Positions 41,656 to 50,201 of a stretch of 64,000 nucleotides of DNA are shown one piece after another. The notes beneath the pieces were generated by a model. That model made no database searches and was not told the origin of the DNA. It worked only from the letters and a program-made list of their open reading frames with translations. Each line of letters starts with the position of its first letter. Positions within the stretch are counted from its first letter, which is position 1. This DNA comes from Paenibacillus endophyticus. Lineage in GTDB: Bacteria > Bacillota > Bacilli > Paenibacillales > Paenibacillaceae. A program made the translations under genes and the position numbers. The DNA lies in assembly GCF_014192395.1 (NCBI RefSeq), contig NZ_JACHXW010000005.1:62001-126000 (forward strand). Reading direction: 5' to 3'.

Positions 41656-41759
41656 CTTCCGGTAACTGTCTTTTATTATAACGGGCTGTCCGGCAATTGA
41701 CAAACATTATTTATGGCATAGAACCGGAAGCAAAAGCAGGTGAATGTTAATATGCTCGT

Positions 41760-43010
41760 TTATTCTCTATTAAGAGCGAGCCATAACCGGTACAATGCCG
41801 ATTTCACAGCACGTAGCCTGATCATGCTTCTGCCGCCGCTAAGATTTAACGTAAACACCTCAGTAGCCCTCCCGCGCTGCGAAATCCCCACATACACCAG
41901 CCCGACAGGCTTGCCCTCGGATTCAGCCGGACCAGCTACGCCAGTCAACGAGACACCGAAGTCTGCATCGGAGAGCTCCCGAACGCGTTCTGCCATGATC
42001 GCAGCCGTCGAATCGCTTATTGCGCCGGGCGCCCCCTCGCCTTCAAGCTGCGTAAGGGGAATGCTTAATAAGTGATGCTTCATTATATTTGTGTAAGTCA
42101 CAACACCGCCTACATACTCCCCACTGCTCCCAGGAACGTTCGTAATGAGCTCCGCCAGCAATCCCCCGCTAATGCTTTCCGCGCTCGCTAGCTTGCGTCT
42201 TGAGGCTCTTAGAAGGTGTATAACCTCTTCCTCCAGGGGGATATCCTCCTGCGCATATAGGAATTCGCCTACCAAGGCTTTGATTTTGGCAACCGTTTCG
42301 TCTATTTTCTGATCAGCGTCGATAGCCGAGCCCGCTTTGGTGGAAACACGTATAGACACCTCGCCTTCCTTCGCATAGGGAGCGATGGTTGGATCGATCT
42401 GCCCGTCAATCAATGGAATCAGCTTCGCTTCCAAATTCGATTCGCCAATACCGGCGAACTTCAGGATGCGTGAATAGAGAGGATCCGCTGCCCCGAGTTC
42501 TGCGCGCAGCCATGCTTCGCCTGCGCCGTCCATCATCGGTTTCATCTCGCGGGGAGGACCAGGCAGCAGCAAATATAACGTTCCATCAACGGATAACCCG
42601 TTGCCGACAGCAAGTCCTGTCGTATTCTCAAGCGGCTCTCCACCTTCGATCATCAGCGCCTGCCTGCGATTGCTCTCCACCATATGAATGCCTCGGGAGC
42701 TGAACATATGCTCGATTTGAGCCATTGAAGGCTCATGGATGAGGAGGTTGCGGTTTAGGTATTCCGCCAGTACATCCTTTGTAAGGTCATCCTGCGTCGG
42801 ACCTAACCCGCCTGTAAATACAAGCAGGTCAGCACGGCTTCGACCAATTTCAATCGCTTCCCGCAACCGCCCGGCATTATCGCCAACTACCGTTTGAAAA
42901 TAAACATCGACGCCGAGACCGGCTAATTTCTGGGACAGGAACTGCGCATTCGTATTTACGATTTGACCGAGCAGCAGCTCCGTCCCGACCGCTATAATTT
43001 CTGCTTTCAT
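41760..43010 (-). CDS. cinA: Competence/damage-inducible protein CinA
   Basis: 416 residues from ATG 43010 (MKAEIIAVGTELLLGQI); the open frame starts at 43082 but upstream sequence is a terminator and ribosome site. The N-terminal MoCF-like domain has VFTGGLGPTQDDLTKD; the C-terminal PncC-like domain has ASAESISGGLLAELITNVPGSS and SLTGVAGPAESEGKPVG. The latter normally deamidates NMN. The gene lies between pgsA and recA, as in most Bacillales. Confidence 0.95.
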   Translation of the reverse strand: MKAEIIAVGTELLLGQIVNTNAQFLSQKLAGLGVDVYFQTVVGDNAGRLREAIEIGRSRADLLVFTGGLGPTQDDLTKDVLAEYLNRNLLIHEPSMAQIEHMFSSRGIHMVESNRRQALMIEGGEPLENTTGLAVGNGLSVDGTLYLLLPGPPREMKPMMDGAGEAWLRAELGAADPLYSRILKFAGIGESNLEAKLIPLIDGQIDPTIAPYAKEGEVSIRVSTKAGSAIDADQKIDETVAKIKALVGEFLYAQEDIPLEEEVIHLLRASRRKLASAESISGGLLAELITNVPGSSGEYVGGVVTYTNIMKHHLLSIPLTQLEGEGAPGAISDSTAAIMAERVRELSDADFGVSLTGVAGPAESEGKPVGLVYVGISQRGRATEVFTLNLSGGRSMIRLRAVKSALYRLWLALNRE

Positions 43011-43063
43011 GATTCGATATCTCCTCCACGTCCAATTATGGGCTGGCTTAATGCCATATAAGC

Positions 43064-43097
43064 AAAAGCATCTCCCCGTCAAACGGAAAGATGCTTT
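43064..43097 (-). terminator. Intrinsic terminator after pgsA
   Basis: AAAGCATCT / AGATGCTTT with inner CCGT/ACGG and TTTTGCTT behind. It separates pgsA from cinA by partial termination at least. Confidence 0.72.
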
Positions 43098-43101
43098 AAC
43101 A

Positions 43102-43677
43102 TTATTCTACCGGAATTAAATGCTTGTTCTTCAAGAAATAATCGATGCCTGAGTATACGGTAATAGCCGCAGCCACCCAGCTGGCAATGACATCAAATGG
43201 AAAATCAATAAAATTAAACGGGAAGTTGTTAATCAATAACGCGATAATCATCGTGATTTGAATCGCGGTCTTCCACTTGCCCCATGTGCTGGCTGCCATA
43301 ACTGAGCCTTCCAGTAGCGCAATTTGGCGAAGACCTGTCACAGCAAATTCCCGGCTAATGATAACGATCGCAATAAGCGCGTTCAACTTATCCATCTCAA
43401 CAAGCGAAATGAGGACAGCGGCAACGAGCAGCTTATCTGCCAGCGGATCGAGCAGCTTCCCTAGATTGGTTACGATTTTGTTTTTGCGGGCAATGTAGCC
43501 GTCTAACCCGTCTGTGCTTGCCGCCACAATAAAAATGAGTGCCGCTGCGATTTGATTGTATGTAATGGAGAAGTCTGAAATGCTAAACGACCCCAAATCC
43601 ACTTTGATAAGCAGAAAAAACATAATAACCGGCACCAAAAATATTCTGGCAAGTGTTATGCGGTTCGCCAGATTCAC
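43102..43677 (-). CDS. pgsA: CDP-diacylglycerol-glycerol-3-phosphate 3-phosphatidyltransferase
   Basis: Makes phosphatidylglycerophosphate, the committed step to phosphatidylglycerol and cardiolipin. 191 residues, about five helices, with the CDP-alcohol transferase motif DGLDGYIARKNKIVTNLG and KLLDPLADK. GTG 43677 follows GGAGGG and overlaps the stop of a 47-codon ORF as GTGA, indicating translational coupling. Confidence 0.96.
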   Translation of the reverse strand: MNLANRITLARIFLVPVIMFFLLIKVDLGSFSISDFSITYNQIAAALIFIVAASTDGLDGYIARKNKIVTNLGKLLDPLADKLLVAAVLISLVEMDKLNALIAIVIISREFAVTGLRQIALLEGSVMAASTWGKWKTAIQITMIIALLINNFPFNFIDFPFDVIASWVAAAITVYSGIDYFLKNKHLIPVE

Positions 43678-43817
43678 GCTATTCCCTCCTCGGATCGATC
43701 TAACTCATAGGTGTGCGATACGCGAACCATTTGTTCAAGAATATGACCGGAAATCTGCTTCGGCTGTAGACCGAGCGCAGAGCAACCTTGAGCGTCTGCT
43801 TGTGTGCTTTCTCTCAT
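43674..43817 (-). CDS. Possible 47-residue leader protein coupled to pgsA
   Basis: ATG 43817 is preceded by GGGGGAT at 6 bases and lies only about 34 bases downstream of a strong predicted transcription start. The ORF reads MRESTQADAQGCSALGLQPK, continues with ISGHILEQMVRVSHTYELDR and ends SEEGIA. Its TGA overlaps the pgsA GTG. The product is hydrophilic with one Cys and no membrane segment. I do not recognise it. Promoter placement, ribosome site and stop/start overlap all argue for translation, but it is short and may act only as a coupling leader. Confidence 0.55.
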   Translation of the reverse strand: MRESTQADAQGCSALGLQPKQISGHILEQMVRVSHTYELDRSEEGIA

Positions 43818-43857
43818 TTATGTATCCCCCAGATCCTTCTGTAAAGCTATCTCAACA

Positions 43858-43886
43858 AGTATAATACATGCAAATACACGTGTCAA
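43858..43886 (-). promoter_or_regulatory. Sigma-A promoter of the short ORF and pgsA
   Basis: Consensus TTGACA (43886-43881), 17 bases, TATACT (43863-43858) on the minus strand. Confidence 0.85.
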
Positions 43887-43923
43887 AAGCGGCTAAAGCC
43901 CCATTTCCAACCATGCTTCACCT

Positions 43924-43966
43924 AAATGAAAAGCTCCGTTTCTCGAATTCCGACGAAACGAAGCTT
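43924..43966 (-). terminator. Intrinsic terminator after yajQ
   Basis: AAGCTtCGTTTC (43966-43955) pairs with GAAACGgAGCTT (43942-43931), followed by TTCATTT. A perfect palindrome AACGAAGCTTCGTT overlaps its 5' side. Confidence 0.7.
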
Positions 43967-43971
43967 CGTTA

Positions 43972-44466
43972 TTACGAGCGATAATTGGTAAATTGCAGTT
44001 CTACTGGAAGATCTGCTTCGCGAAGAAGCTTCATGACCGCTTGCAAATCATCCAGGCTTTTGCCCGAGACTCTAATTTGATCGCCTTGGATCAAGCTTTT
44101 AACTTTAAGCTTCGAATCGCGAATGAGGATATTAATCTTTTTGGAAACATCCTGCTCGATGCCTTGTCGAAGCTTAATCCGCTGCCGAACGGTATTGCCG
44201 GAAGCACCTTCAATTTTACCGTAATCCAAGTTTTTGATTGGAACACCACGTTTAACCATTTTTGATAAAAGAATATCCAGCACGTTTTTCAGCTTGTAAT
44301 CATCCTCTGACGCTACGACAAGCTCTTCCTTCTCAAGCGCAATGGAGCTTTTGCTACCTTTAAAGTCAAAACGAGTCTCAATCTCCCGCTCCGCCTGCTT
44401 GATTGCATTAACTAATTCTTGCATGTCAACTTTTGATACGATATCAAATGCATTTTCTGAAGCCAT
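43972..44466 (-). CDS. YajQ family cyclic-di-GMP/nucleotide-binding protein
   Basis: 164 residues, two ferredoxin-like repeats of the YajQ family: [16 protein letters not shown] start ([19 protein letters not shown]), [33 protein letters not shown] and [10 protein letters not shown]. Homologues bind cyclic-di-GMP or tRNA; the physiological role in Bacillales is unclear. AAAGGAG precedes ATG 44466. It ends the DUF3388-rodZ-yajQ unit. Confidence 0.94.
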   Translation of the reverse strand: MASENAFDIVSKVDMQELVNAIKQAEREIETRFDFKGSKSSIALEKEELVVASEDDYKLKNVLDILLSKMVKRGVPIKNLDYGKIEGASGNTVRQRIKLRQGIEQDVSKKINILIRDSKLKVKSLIQGDQIRVSGKSLDDLQAVMKLLREADLPVELQFTNYRS

Positions 44467-44496
44467 AAAAAAACCTCTCCTTTGTTACAGTGTTCA

Positions 44497-45411
44497 TTAT
44501 TGTGATTGATTCGCATCGTTTGAGGGCGTGATAGTTCCTTCAGGTGTTTCACTGCCGCCGGATAACGGCTGCAGCAAAACCTTTTTGGATGTCGCACGAT
44601 CACCGTCAGGAACCAATACGCCATCTACCTTTATTTCGATTAGATCAGCCCTACCCACATTTATGTAGATAACACCGTTTAGATCAAACGATTCGGTTGT
44701 TCCGTCTTCAGCATTTTTGGAATAAAGCTTTTCTCCTTTATTGCTTTCCGTACGAACCTCCAGCCAGCTTCTGCCGCCTGCAACTTTCACTTCAACCTTG
44801 TGAAGCTTGCCGATTGGGCCAATATCGTATTGATCCGCCTTGCCAACCTTGCTGCCGAATACGACCGTCGTTGGCGCTTCAGTCGGAGTTGGAGCAACTG
44901 GCTCGTTTGTTGGCGCATTTGTACTGCCGCCGGCAACCCCATCCTCATTCTTGACAGGAGGCTCCGAGGCGTCTGTAATATTCGTGCTATTATCGACTTG
45001 TTTCGGTCCATCCGAATCTTTATTGATCACATAAACCCAAATAACGACCACGATGAGAATGAGAAAAGACCACATCATCACGTTAAAGCCGATTTTGCCC
45101 AACCGCTCTGAGGATTGAGACTTCACTCGGCGCGGCGACCTAACGACCATTGGCTCGGCAATTTGCTCAACTGGGGCTGCAGGCACCTCATGCTGATACA
45201 AACGAAGCACTTCATCGGGATCGAGACCAACAGCCTCTGAGTAATTTTTCACAAATGCCCGTACGTAAAACGGACCTGGTAAAACCGTATGGTCACCACT
45301 TTCGATTGCTTCCAAATACCGTTTTCTGATTTTTGTTGTTTCTTGAATATCGTCCAGTGTTAATCCGCGTTGGTCTCTCGCCTTGCGAAGTAATTCTCCC
45401 AAATCAGACAT
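44497..45411 (-). CDS. rodZ: RodZ-like helix-turn-helix membrane protein
   Basis: 304 residues from ATG 45411 (MSDLGELLRKARDQRG), GGAGG 7 bases upstream. Residues 1-70 form a Cro-like HTH (LTLDDIQETTKIRKRYLEAIE), a single helix lies at about 110-132, then a Thr/Pro-rich linker and a C-terminal DUF4115 beta domain (VKVAGGRSWLEVRTES, FDLNGVIYINVGRADLIEIKVDG). RodZ links MreB to the envelope and sets cell shape. B. subtilis YmfM holds the same position near pgsA. Confidence 0.9.
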   Translation of the reverse strand: MSDLGELLRKARDQRGLTLDDIQETTKIRKRYLEAIESGDHTVLPGPFYVRAFVKNYSEAVGLDPDEVLRLYQHEVPAAPVEQIAEPMVVRSPRRVKSQSSERLGKIGFNVMMWSFLILIVVVIWVYVINKDSDGPKQVDNSTNITDASEPPVKNEDGVAGGSTNAPTNEPVAPTPTEAPTTVVFGSKVGKADQYDIGPIGKLHKVEVKVAGGRSWLEVRTESNKGEKLYSKNAEDGTTESFDLNGVIYINVGRADLIEIKVDGVLVPDGDRATSKKVLLQPLSGGSETPEGTITPSNDANQSQ

Positions 45412-45429
45412 GAGACGGCCTCCTTCCAA

Positions 45430-46206
45430 TTAGAAATCGTCTGTATAGTTAGCGGTAAAAGATTCGTAGGATATTTCTTCATCTGGCGTATTGCGCAGTT
45501 CCACAATAATGTCAAAATGGCTGTAATCGAAATTGGATTCCTTAATAAAAATATCCGGATGCTCAATAACCTTTGTGGACGGCATAGCCATAATTTCTTG
45601 CAGCAGGCCATAATGCTTCTCATTGGAGCGAATGGTACTTACGATTCCATCGATGATAAAAATATTGTTTGGCTGCATTTCATCCTCGGACAGCTGACTC
45701 CTAACCGTTTGACGCAGCAAGGTGGACGACACGAATGTCCAGCGCTTATTCGAACACACGCTGCCAGCTATAATTGACTCTGTCTTGCCAACGCGAGGCA
45801 TCCCACGTAATCCAATAACCTGATTGCCATCACGTTTAAACACCTCGCCCAAAAAATCAACTAAAATGCCGAGCTCGTCGCGCGTAAACCGGAACGTCTT
45901 GCGATCATCTGAATCCCGTTCGATATAACGTCCATGACGAACAGCCAAAATATCAACGATTGTAGGCGTTCTCAGTTTATTAACCGTAATATTATCCACT
46001 TTTTGGAGCATTTTACCAAGTAGCTCGATTTTCTCGTCATCATCTGTTTGAAGAAGCATACCCCTTGTCCGATCCTCAACGCCATTGATAGTCATAATAT
46101 TGACTTCCAGCATACCAAGCAATGACGCGATATCTCCAAGCAAGCCAGGCCTGTTCTTATGTATTTTATATTCCATATACCACTGTTTCGACTCCAAAGC
46201 TGTCAC
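45430..46206 (-). CDS. DUF3388 family protein (YmfK-like)
   Basis: 258 residues. An N-terminal ACT-like domain (YKIHKNRPGLLGDIASLLGMLEVNI) is joined to a P-loop-like region with IGLRGMPRVGKTESIIAG. The combination is the DUF3388 family, restricted to Bacillales; B. subtilis YmfK sits at the same place. Function unknown; the ACT domain suggests small-molecule sensing. GTG 46206 is the likely start, though the ribosome site is weak. A sigma-A promoter lies 61 bases upstream and rodZ follows after 18 bases. Confidence 0.87.
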   Translation of the reverse strand: MTALESKQWYMEYKIHKNRPGLLGDIASLLGMLEVNIMTINGVEDRTRGMLLQTDDDEKIELLGKMLQKVDNITVNKLRTPTIVDILAVRHGRYIERDSDDRKTFRFTRDELGILVDFLGEVFKRDGNQVIGLRGMPRVGKTESIIAGSVCSNKRWTFVSSTLLRQTVRSQLSEDEMQPNNIFIIDGIVSTIRSNEKHYGLLQEIMAMPSTKVIEHPDIFIKESNFDYSHFDIIVELRNTPDEEISYESFTANYTDDF

Positions 46207-46266
46207 CGTCCTAAACCTGTTCTTATAGAAGTATGTAAATGATGGATATGTACGTCATGAAACATA

Positions 46267-46295
46267 ATTCTACAATTTTCGTCACAATCCTGCAA
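46267..46295 (-). promoter_or_regulatory. Sigma-A promoter of DUF3388-rodZ-yajQ
   Basis: TTGCAG (46295-46290), 17 bases, TAGAAT (46272-46267) on the minus strand, right after the terminator of the upstream unit. Confidence 0.68.
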
Positions 46296-46315
46296 CCCAA
46301 AAAGAAACATTGCAG

Positions 46316-46340
46316 AAAAGCCTCCTGTTGGGAGGCTTTC
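46316..46340 (-). terminator. Intrinsic terminator after the DUF3243 gene
   Basis: AAAGCCTCC / GGAGGCTTT perfect 9-bp stem with a 4-base loop and T behind. Confidence 0.85.
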
Positions 46341-46387
46341 CTGCTTCTGCTTCTACTTGAGGAGAATGACGACTCGTTAAAAGACAA

Positions 46388-46639
46388 CTACGATTTCTCG
46401 ACGAGCTTGACCATAAGGCAAGAAAGCGTTTTGCGTTCTGCCTCGTCACCGACATCCCATAGCTGTTTCAATACGCGTTCTTCCTCATTTTTCGGATCTA
46501 CCTTCTCATCGAGAAAGGTACCGATTTCGTAAGCCAAGCTTGAAATCGTTTCTTCCGTCATGCCGATCTTTTTCGCTTGTGATACACGGTCTGCCAAGAA
46601 ATGCTTCCATGTAGCAAAATTAGAAAGGACAGTTGACAT
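46388..46639 (-). CDS. DUF3243 family protein (YmfJ-like)
   Basis: 83 residues from ATG 46639 (MSTVLSNFATWKHFLADRV), AGGAGG 9 bases upstream; the frame opens at 46678. All-helical and acidic, with AKKIGMTEETISSLAYEIGTFL and DPKNEEERVLKQLWDVGDE, as in DUF3243/YmfJ of Bacillales. Function unknown. It closes the ymfF-ymfH-ymfI unit. Confidence 0.87.
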   Translation of the reverse strand: MSTVLSNFATWKHFLADRVSQAKKIGMTEETISSLAYEIGTFLDEKVDPKNEEERVLKQLWDVGDEAERKTLSCLMVKLVEKS

Positions 46640-46747
46640 GTTCTCTCGCCTCCTAAAGGTATAGAAAAGAATCATCAACAGTCATATCATGCGTAAAAGC
46701 ATCTCATATTATGCAGCTGGCTTGTCCGAAATCAAACTTGTTTGGAC

Positions 46748-47494
46748 TTAGGTATGCCAGCCGCCATTCGGACTAATGACTTGGCCCGTAATGTAAGAAG
46801 ACTCCGGCAGTGCAAGAAAATATACGAGTGATGCGATTTCTTCGGTAGAGCCGAATCGTCCAACAGGAATTTCTTGTTGAATCGCAGCCTTTTCTTCGGC
46901 ATTGAAGCTATCCATCATCACGGTATCAACAGCGCCGGGGGCAACGGCATTAACCGTGACCCCCGTTGGCGCGAGCTCCTTGGCAAGTGCCTTCGTGAAT
47001 GCATTCATTCCGCCTTTTGTTGTAGAATAGAGCACCTCGCAAGAGGCGCCCGACATTCCCCAAATGGAAGAAACGTTAATAATTCGTCCATATCGCTGTG
47101 CGACCATATTCGGCATAAATAGCTGCGAGCATAAAAACATGCCTTTAAGGTTAACGGACATGACATTATCCCATTCCTCTTCCGTAACATCCATCAGCAT
47201 GCCGTAATGGGAAATGCCGCCGTTATTCACCAAAATATCAGGAAGCATCTGATGGCTCTCCAATTTGTCTCGCATCCGCGCGAGCTGCTCTTTTGAGCGC
47301 AAATCAGCAGAGATCGTTAACACATTGGCGCCTAAAGCCATGCATGTTCTGGCGGTTTCATTAGCTGTCTCGTGAGACTCCAAATAATGAATGACGATAT
47401 TGACTCCTTCTGCTGCGAAACGTTTGGCAATCGCTGCCCCTATTCCGCGGCCTCCCCCCGTAATCAACACCGTCATTTGTTGGAGCGTCTTCAT
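46748..47494 (-). CDS. ymfI: Short-chain dehydrogenase/reductase (YmfI-like, FabG family)
   Basis: 248 residues. Cofactor motif TGGGRGIG (residues 12-19), NNGG near 90, Ser in NVSSIWG and the YSTTKGG active-site Tyr/Lys pair near 155-159; C-terminal PNGGWH. It resembles 3-oxoacyl-ACP reductases, but the gene position next to two M16 peptidases matches YmfI, whose true substrate is unclear. ATG 47494 overlaps the ymfH stop. Confidence 0.9.
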   Translation of the reverse strand: MKTLQQMTVLITGGGRGIGAAIAKRFAAEGVNIVIHYLESHETANETARTCMALGANVLTISADLRSKEQLARMRDKLESHQMLPDILVNNGGISHYGMLMDVTEEEWDNVMSVNLKGMFLCSQLFMPNMVAQRYGRIINVSSIWGMSGASCEVLYSTTKGGMNAFTKALAKELAPTGVTVNAVAPGAVDTVMMDSFNAEEKAAIQQEIPVGRFGSTEEIASLVYFLALPESSYITGQVISPNGGWHT

Positions 47495-48777
47495 GCCGTT
47501 GGTTGTTCCACAATCGATACGGCCAATTGTTCAAAGTCGAAATGCTCGCGAAGGCGGGCATTCACGTCTTCAATGGTGCATTTCTCATAAAAATCCAGAA
47601 CGTCGAACATATCGCTGTCTCGGAATCGATATCTCGTAAATTCACCGGCGATCGCTTCTGGGGAGTTAAGCATCCGCAAATATCCGCCGATCTTTTTCCT
47701 TTTGGATCTCTCGAACGCGGTCGGTTCGATGCCGCTAGCCAATGCCGCTTCCACCGCTGAACGGAACTGTTCAATCAATTCATCCGGGCTGCGAGTGTCG
47801 CCGCCAATAACGGAGAATGAATAACCCGTGCTAGAGTTGTATTCATGTCCGAAGGAATCAGATATAAGGTCCGCTTCGTACAGCTGCTGGTAAAGCTTAG
47901 AGCTAGGACCAATTAAAGCTTCCAGCATAAGCTTTGTCGTCACTTCCTGCCGGAGAAGGGCTTCGCCGGTCAGTCCCGCCCGTTTATCTTTAAAGCCAAG
48001 CATGCATTTAGGAAGCGAGACCGGCAGCTCGGTTACTTTCCGCTTTATTTTGACCGAATCCGGCTCATCGTCAAAATAACGGGAAATCGCATCCTGCGGC
48101 TCGAAGTTTTTGGCCTTTTGGTTGTCGCGAACCAGCTGGAACACTTCTTCCGCTTGAACGCCGCCAACGACGAACAACAGCATATTGGAAGGGTGGTAAA
48201 AGGTTTCGTAGCATTGGTAAAGCATTTCCTTATCAATCTGCCTGATGGAATCAACCGTGCCGGCAATATCAATATGAACCGGATGCTTATGGTAAAGCGC
48301 GTCAATCAACCCGAAATAAACTCTCCAATCCGGATTATCGCGATACATATTGATTTCTTGCTCGATAATTCCCTTTTCCTTATCCACGTTAGTATCCGTG
48401 AAATAAGGATTCTGAACAAAATTAATCAAGGTTTCCAAATTCGCATGGATTTGCTCGGTTGCCGAGAACAAGTACACGGTGCGATCAAAGCTCGTAAAAG
48501 CGTTGGCAGAAGCCCCTTGGGATGCAAAGACTGCGAATATGTCACCAGTAGGCTCCTCGAACATTTTGTGCTCAAGGAAATGAGCGATTCCGTCAGGTAC
48601 CTTGGCAGGTGTTTGGCTGCCAACTGAAAAATGATTGTCTACCGAACCGTATTTTGTTGAGAACGTCGCATACGTTTTATTGAAGCCTTCCTTCGGCAGC
48701 ACGATCACTTCAAGCCCGTTATCAAGCACCTCGCGATATAGCGTTTCCTGCACGTTAGGATAGTTAAGGGTTTGCAT
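47491..48777 (-). CDS. ymfH: M16 zinc peptidase YmfH
   Basis: 428 residues with the inverted zinc motif HFLEHKMFE (near residue 66) and downstream Glu in DKEKGIIEQEINMY, so catalytically competent. It pairs with the degenerate partner YmfF encoded just upstream, comparable to alpha/beta processing peptidases. The likely role is processing of small secreted or internal peptides; no substrate is seen. Confidence 0.93.
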   Translation of the reverse strand: MQTLNYPNVQETLYREVLDNGLEVIVLPKEGFNKTYATFSTKYGSVDNHFSVGSQTPAKVPDGIAHFLEHKMFEEPTGDIFAVFASQGASANAFTSFDRTVYLFSATEQIHANLETLINFVQNPYFTDTNVDKEKGIIEQEINMYRDNPDWRVYFGLIDALYHKHPVHIDIAGTVDSIRQIDKEMLYQCYETFYHPSNMLLFVVGGVQAEEVFQLVRDNQKAKNFEPQDAISRYFDDEPDSVKIKRKVTELPVSLPKCMLGFKDKRAGLTGEALLRQEVTTKLMLEALIGPSSKLYQQLYEADLISDSFGHEYNSSTGYSFSVIGGDTRSPDELIEQFRSAVEAALASGIEPTAFERSKRKKIGGYLRMLNSPEAIAGEFTRYRFRDSDMFDVLDFYEKCTIEDVNARLREHFDFEQLAVSIVEQPTA

Positions 48778-48779
48778 CG

Positions 48780-50054
48780 TTATGCCTCCTTCCGATCACG
48801 CAAAAAGTAAATCGTATCCAGCTGCACGCCTTCAGCTACTTTTACAATGTCGGCTGGCGTGACCGCCTGTACCTGCTCGAGCAGCTGGTCTGCGCTTCTG
48901 TGCTTGCCCGTGAGTACGCCGTTGAAATCGTAGGCAATCATTTCATAAGCAGAGTCCTGAAGCTCCCTAAGATGATTGGAAATCATCGCTTTCGTTTGAT
49001 TCAACTCCAGCTCCGACAAGTTGCCTGCGCGCATGCTTTCAAGCTGTTCTTTAATAATGACGACGGCACGGTCATAATTAGCAAATTCAATGCCGGATTG
49101 AATCGTACAAAGTCCCTTATGGCCGTCTAGCCGGGAAGCGGCGTAATAGGCTAAGCTCTCTTTTTCCCTGACATTCAGGAATAGCTTCGAATGCGGATAA
49201 CCACCTAAAATACCGTTATACATCAGCGCAGCAGGATACTCGTCATCAACGTAGCCTACTCCCGTGCGAAGCCCTAAATTGAGCTTGCCCTGGCTTACTT
49301 CCATGCGCTCCGTTACTTGCTTTACTTCTTTGACTTTATGATGAACATTAGGTGTTGCGTAAGTCGAGGGAGAGCCTTCCTTAAGCTTGAATGCGTGCGT
49401 AACGAGCTCCGTAACTTCAGCCAGCGTTGTATCTCCCACGACATACAAATCAAGCGCAGCCTGATCCAGCCATTGCTCATACTGCTCGTATAACGAAGCC
49501 GGTGTAATGGAATCAATCTCCGCCAGCTTGCCAAGCGGATGTAAGCGATATGGCTCATCCGCACACATTTCTTCAAGGCAGCGCTCGGCAGCATACCTTA
49601 TTTTATCGTTCACGATTGCTTCCAAACGTTTTTTAAGCGTGACTTTCTCGGCTTCTACATATTTTGAGTTAAAAGCATCCTTCTCAAGCAAAGGATCCGT
49701 TACGACATCGCCTAGAAATTGCAGCGATTCAGCAAGCAACGGCGTGCTCGAGGAGACGAATGCGTCATTTATAACGTCCATGCGGAACTGGACAATTTGG
49801 GAATCGCCTCTTTTATATACATCAAACCCGAAGCCCGCTCCATATAAATCGTCAAGCTTTTCTCGGAAGCTTATGGTTTCAGGCAAATCGGCAGTGCCTC
49901 TTCTCAGTACAAAAGGAAGTAAAGCAACCGGCGTTACCGTTGCTTCATCAAGTGTCAGTCCCGCAAATAAGGAAATAGCAAACGTTTTGAATCGTTTTGT
50001 AGGCAGCACATGCAGTCTTATTCGCTGCAGCTGTCCTCTTTCGAATGTGGTCAC
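48780..50054 (-). CDS. ymfF: M16 peptidase-like protein YmfF, active site lost
   Basis: 424 residues from GTG 50054 (MTTFERGQLQRI) with AAAGGAG 8 bases upstream; an open frame extends to 50153 but lacks a ribosome site. The fold is M16 (RIRLHVLPTKRFKTFAISLFAG, KVTLKKRLEAIVNDK), but where HxxEH is expected it reads VLRRGTADLPE, so it cannot bind zinc in the normal way. It probably assists YmfH, 2 bases downstream. Confidence 0.9.
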   Translation of the reverse strand: MTTFERGQLQRIRLHVLPTKRFKTFAISLFAGLTLDEATVTPVALLPFVLRRGTADLPETISFREKLDDLYGAGFGFDVYKRGDSQIVQFRMDVINDAFVSSSTPLLAESLQFLGDVVTDPLLEKDAFNSKYVEAEKVTLKKRLEAIVNDKIRYAAERCLEEMCADEPYRLHPLGKLAEIDSITPASLYEQYEQWLDQAALDLYVVGDTTLAEVTELVTHAFKLKEGSPSTYATPNVHHKVKEVKQVTERMEVSQGKLNLGLRTGVGYVDDEYPAALMYNGILGGYPHSKLFLNVREKESLAYYAASRLDGHKGLCTIQSGIEFANYDRAVVIIKEQLESMRAGNLSELELNQTKAMISNHLRELQDSAYEMIAYDFNGVLTGKHRSADQLLEQVQAVTPADIVKVAEGVQLDTIYFLRDRKEA

Positions 50055-50142
50055 TCGGTTTGCTCCTTTCATCGGCGCGTTATAGAGTAAATCTATTCCA
50101 TTAGACAAATCACTATACCATTCTACCCTATAGGAAATGGAA

Positions 50143-50181
50143 GAAGCAACCACTGCTGCTTATGGCAGTAACGGCTGCTTC
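50143..50181 (-). terminator. Probable terminator after sleB
   Basis: GAAGCAGCC..CTGC pairs with GCAG..GGTTGCTTC around CATAA, followed by TTCCATTT on the minus strand. A possible ymfF promoter (TTGCTT, 18 bases, TAGAAT) overlaps its 3' side. Confidence 0.6.
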
Positions 50182-50201
50182 CTCTCGTAAGTGTCCTATA
50201 G

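Noticed and set aside
43556..43864. 102-codon plus-strand frame across the pgsA start
   Set aside because: Opposite strand to pgsA, its promoter and the coupled short ORF; no ribosome site.
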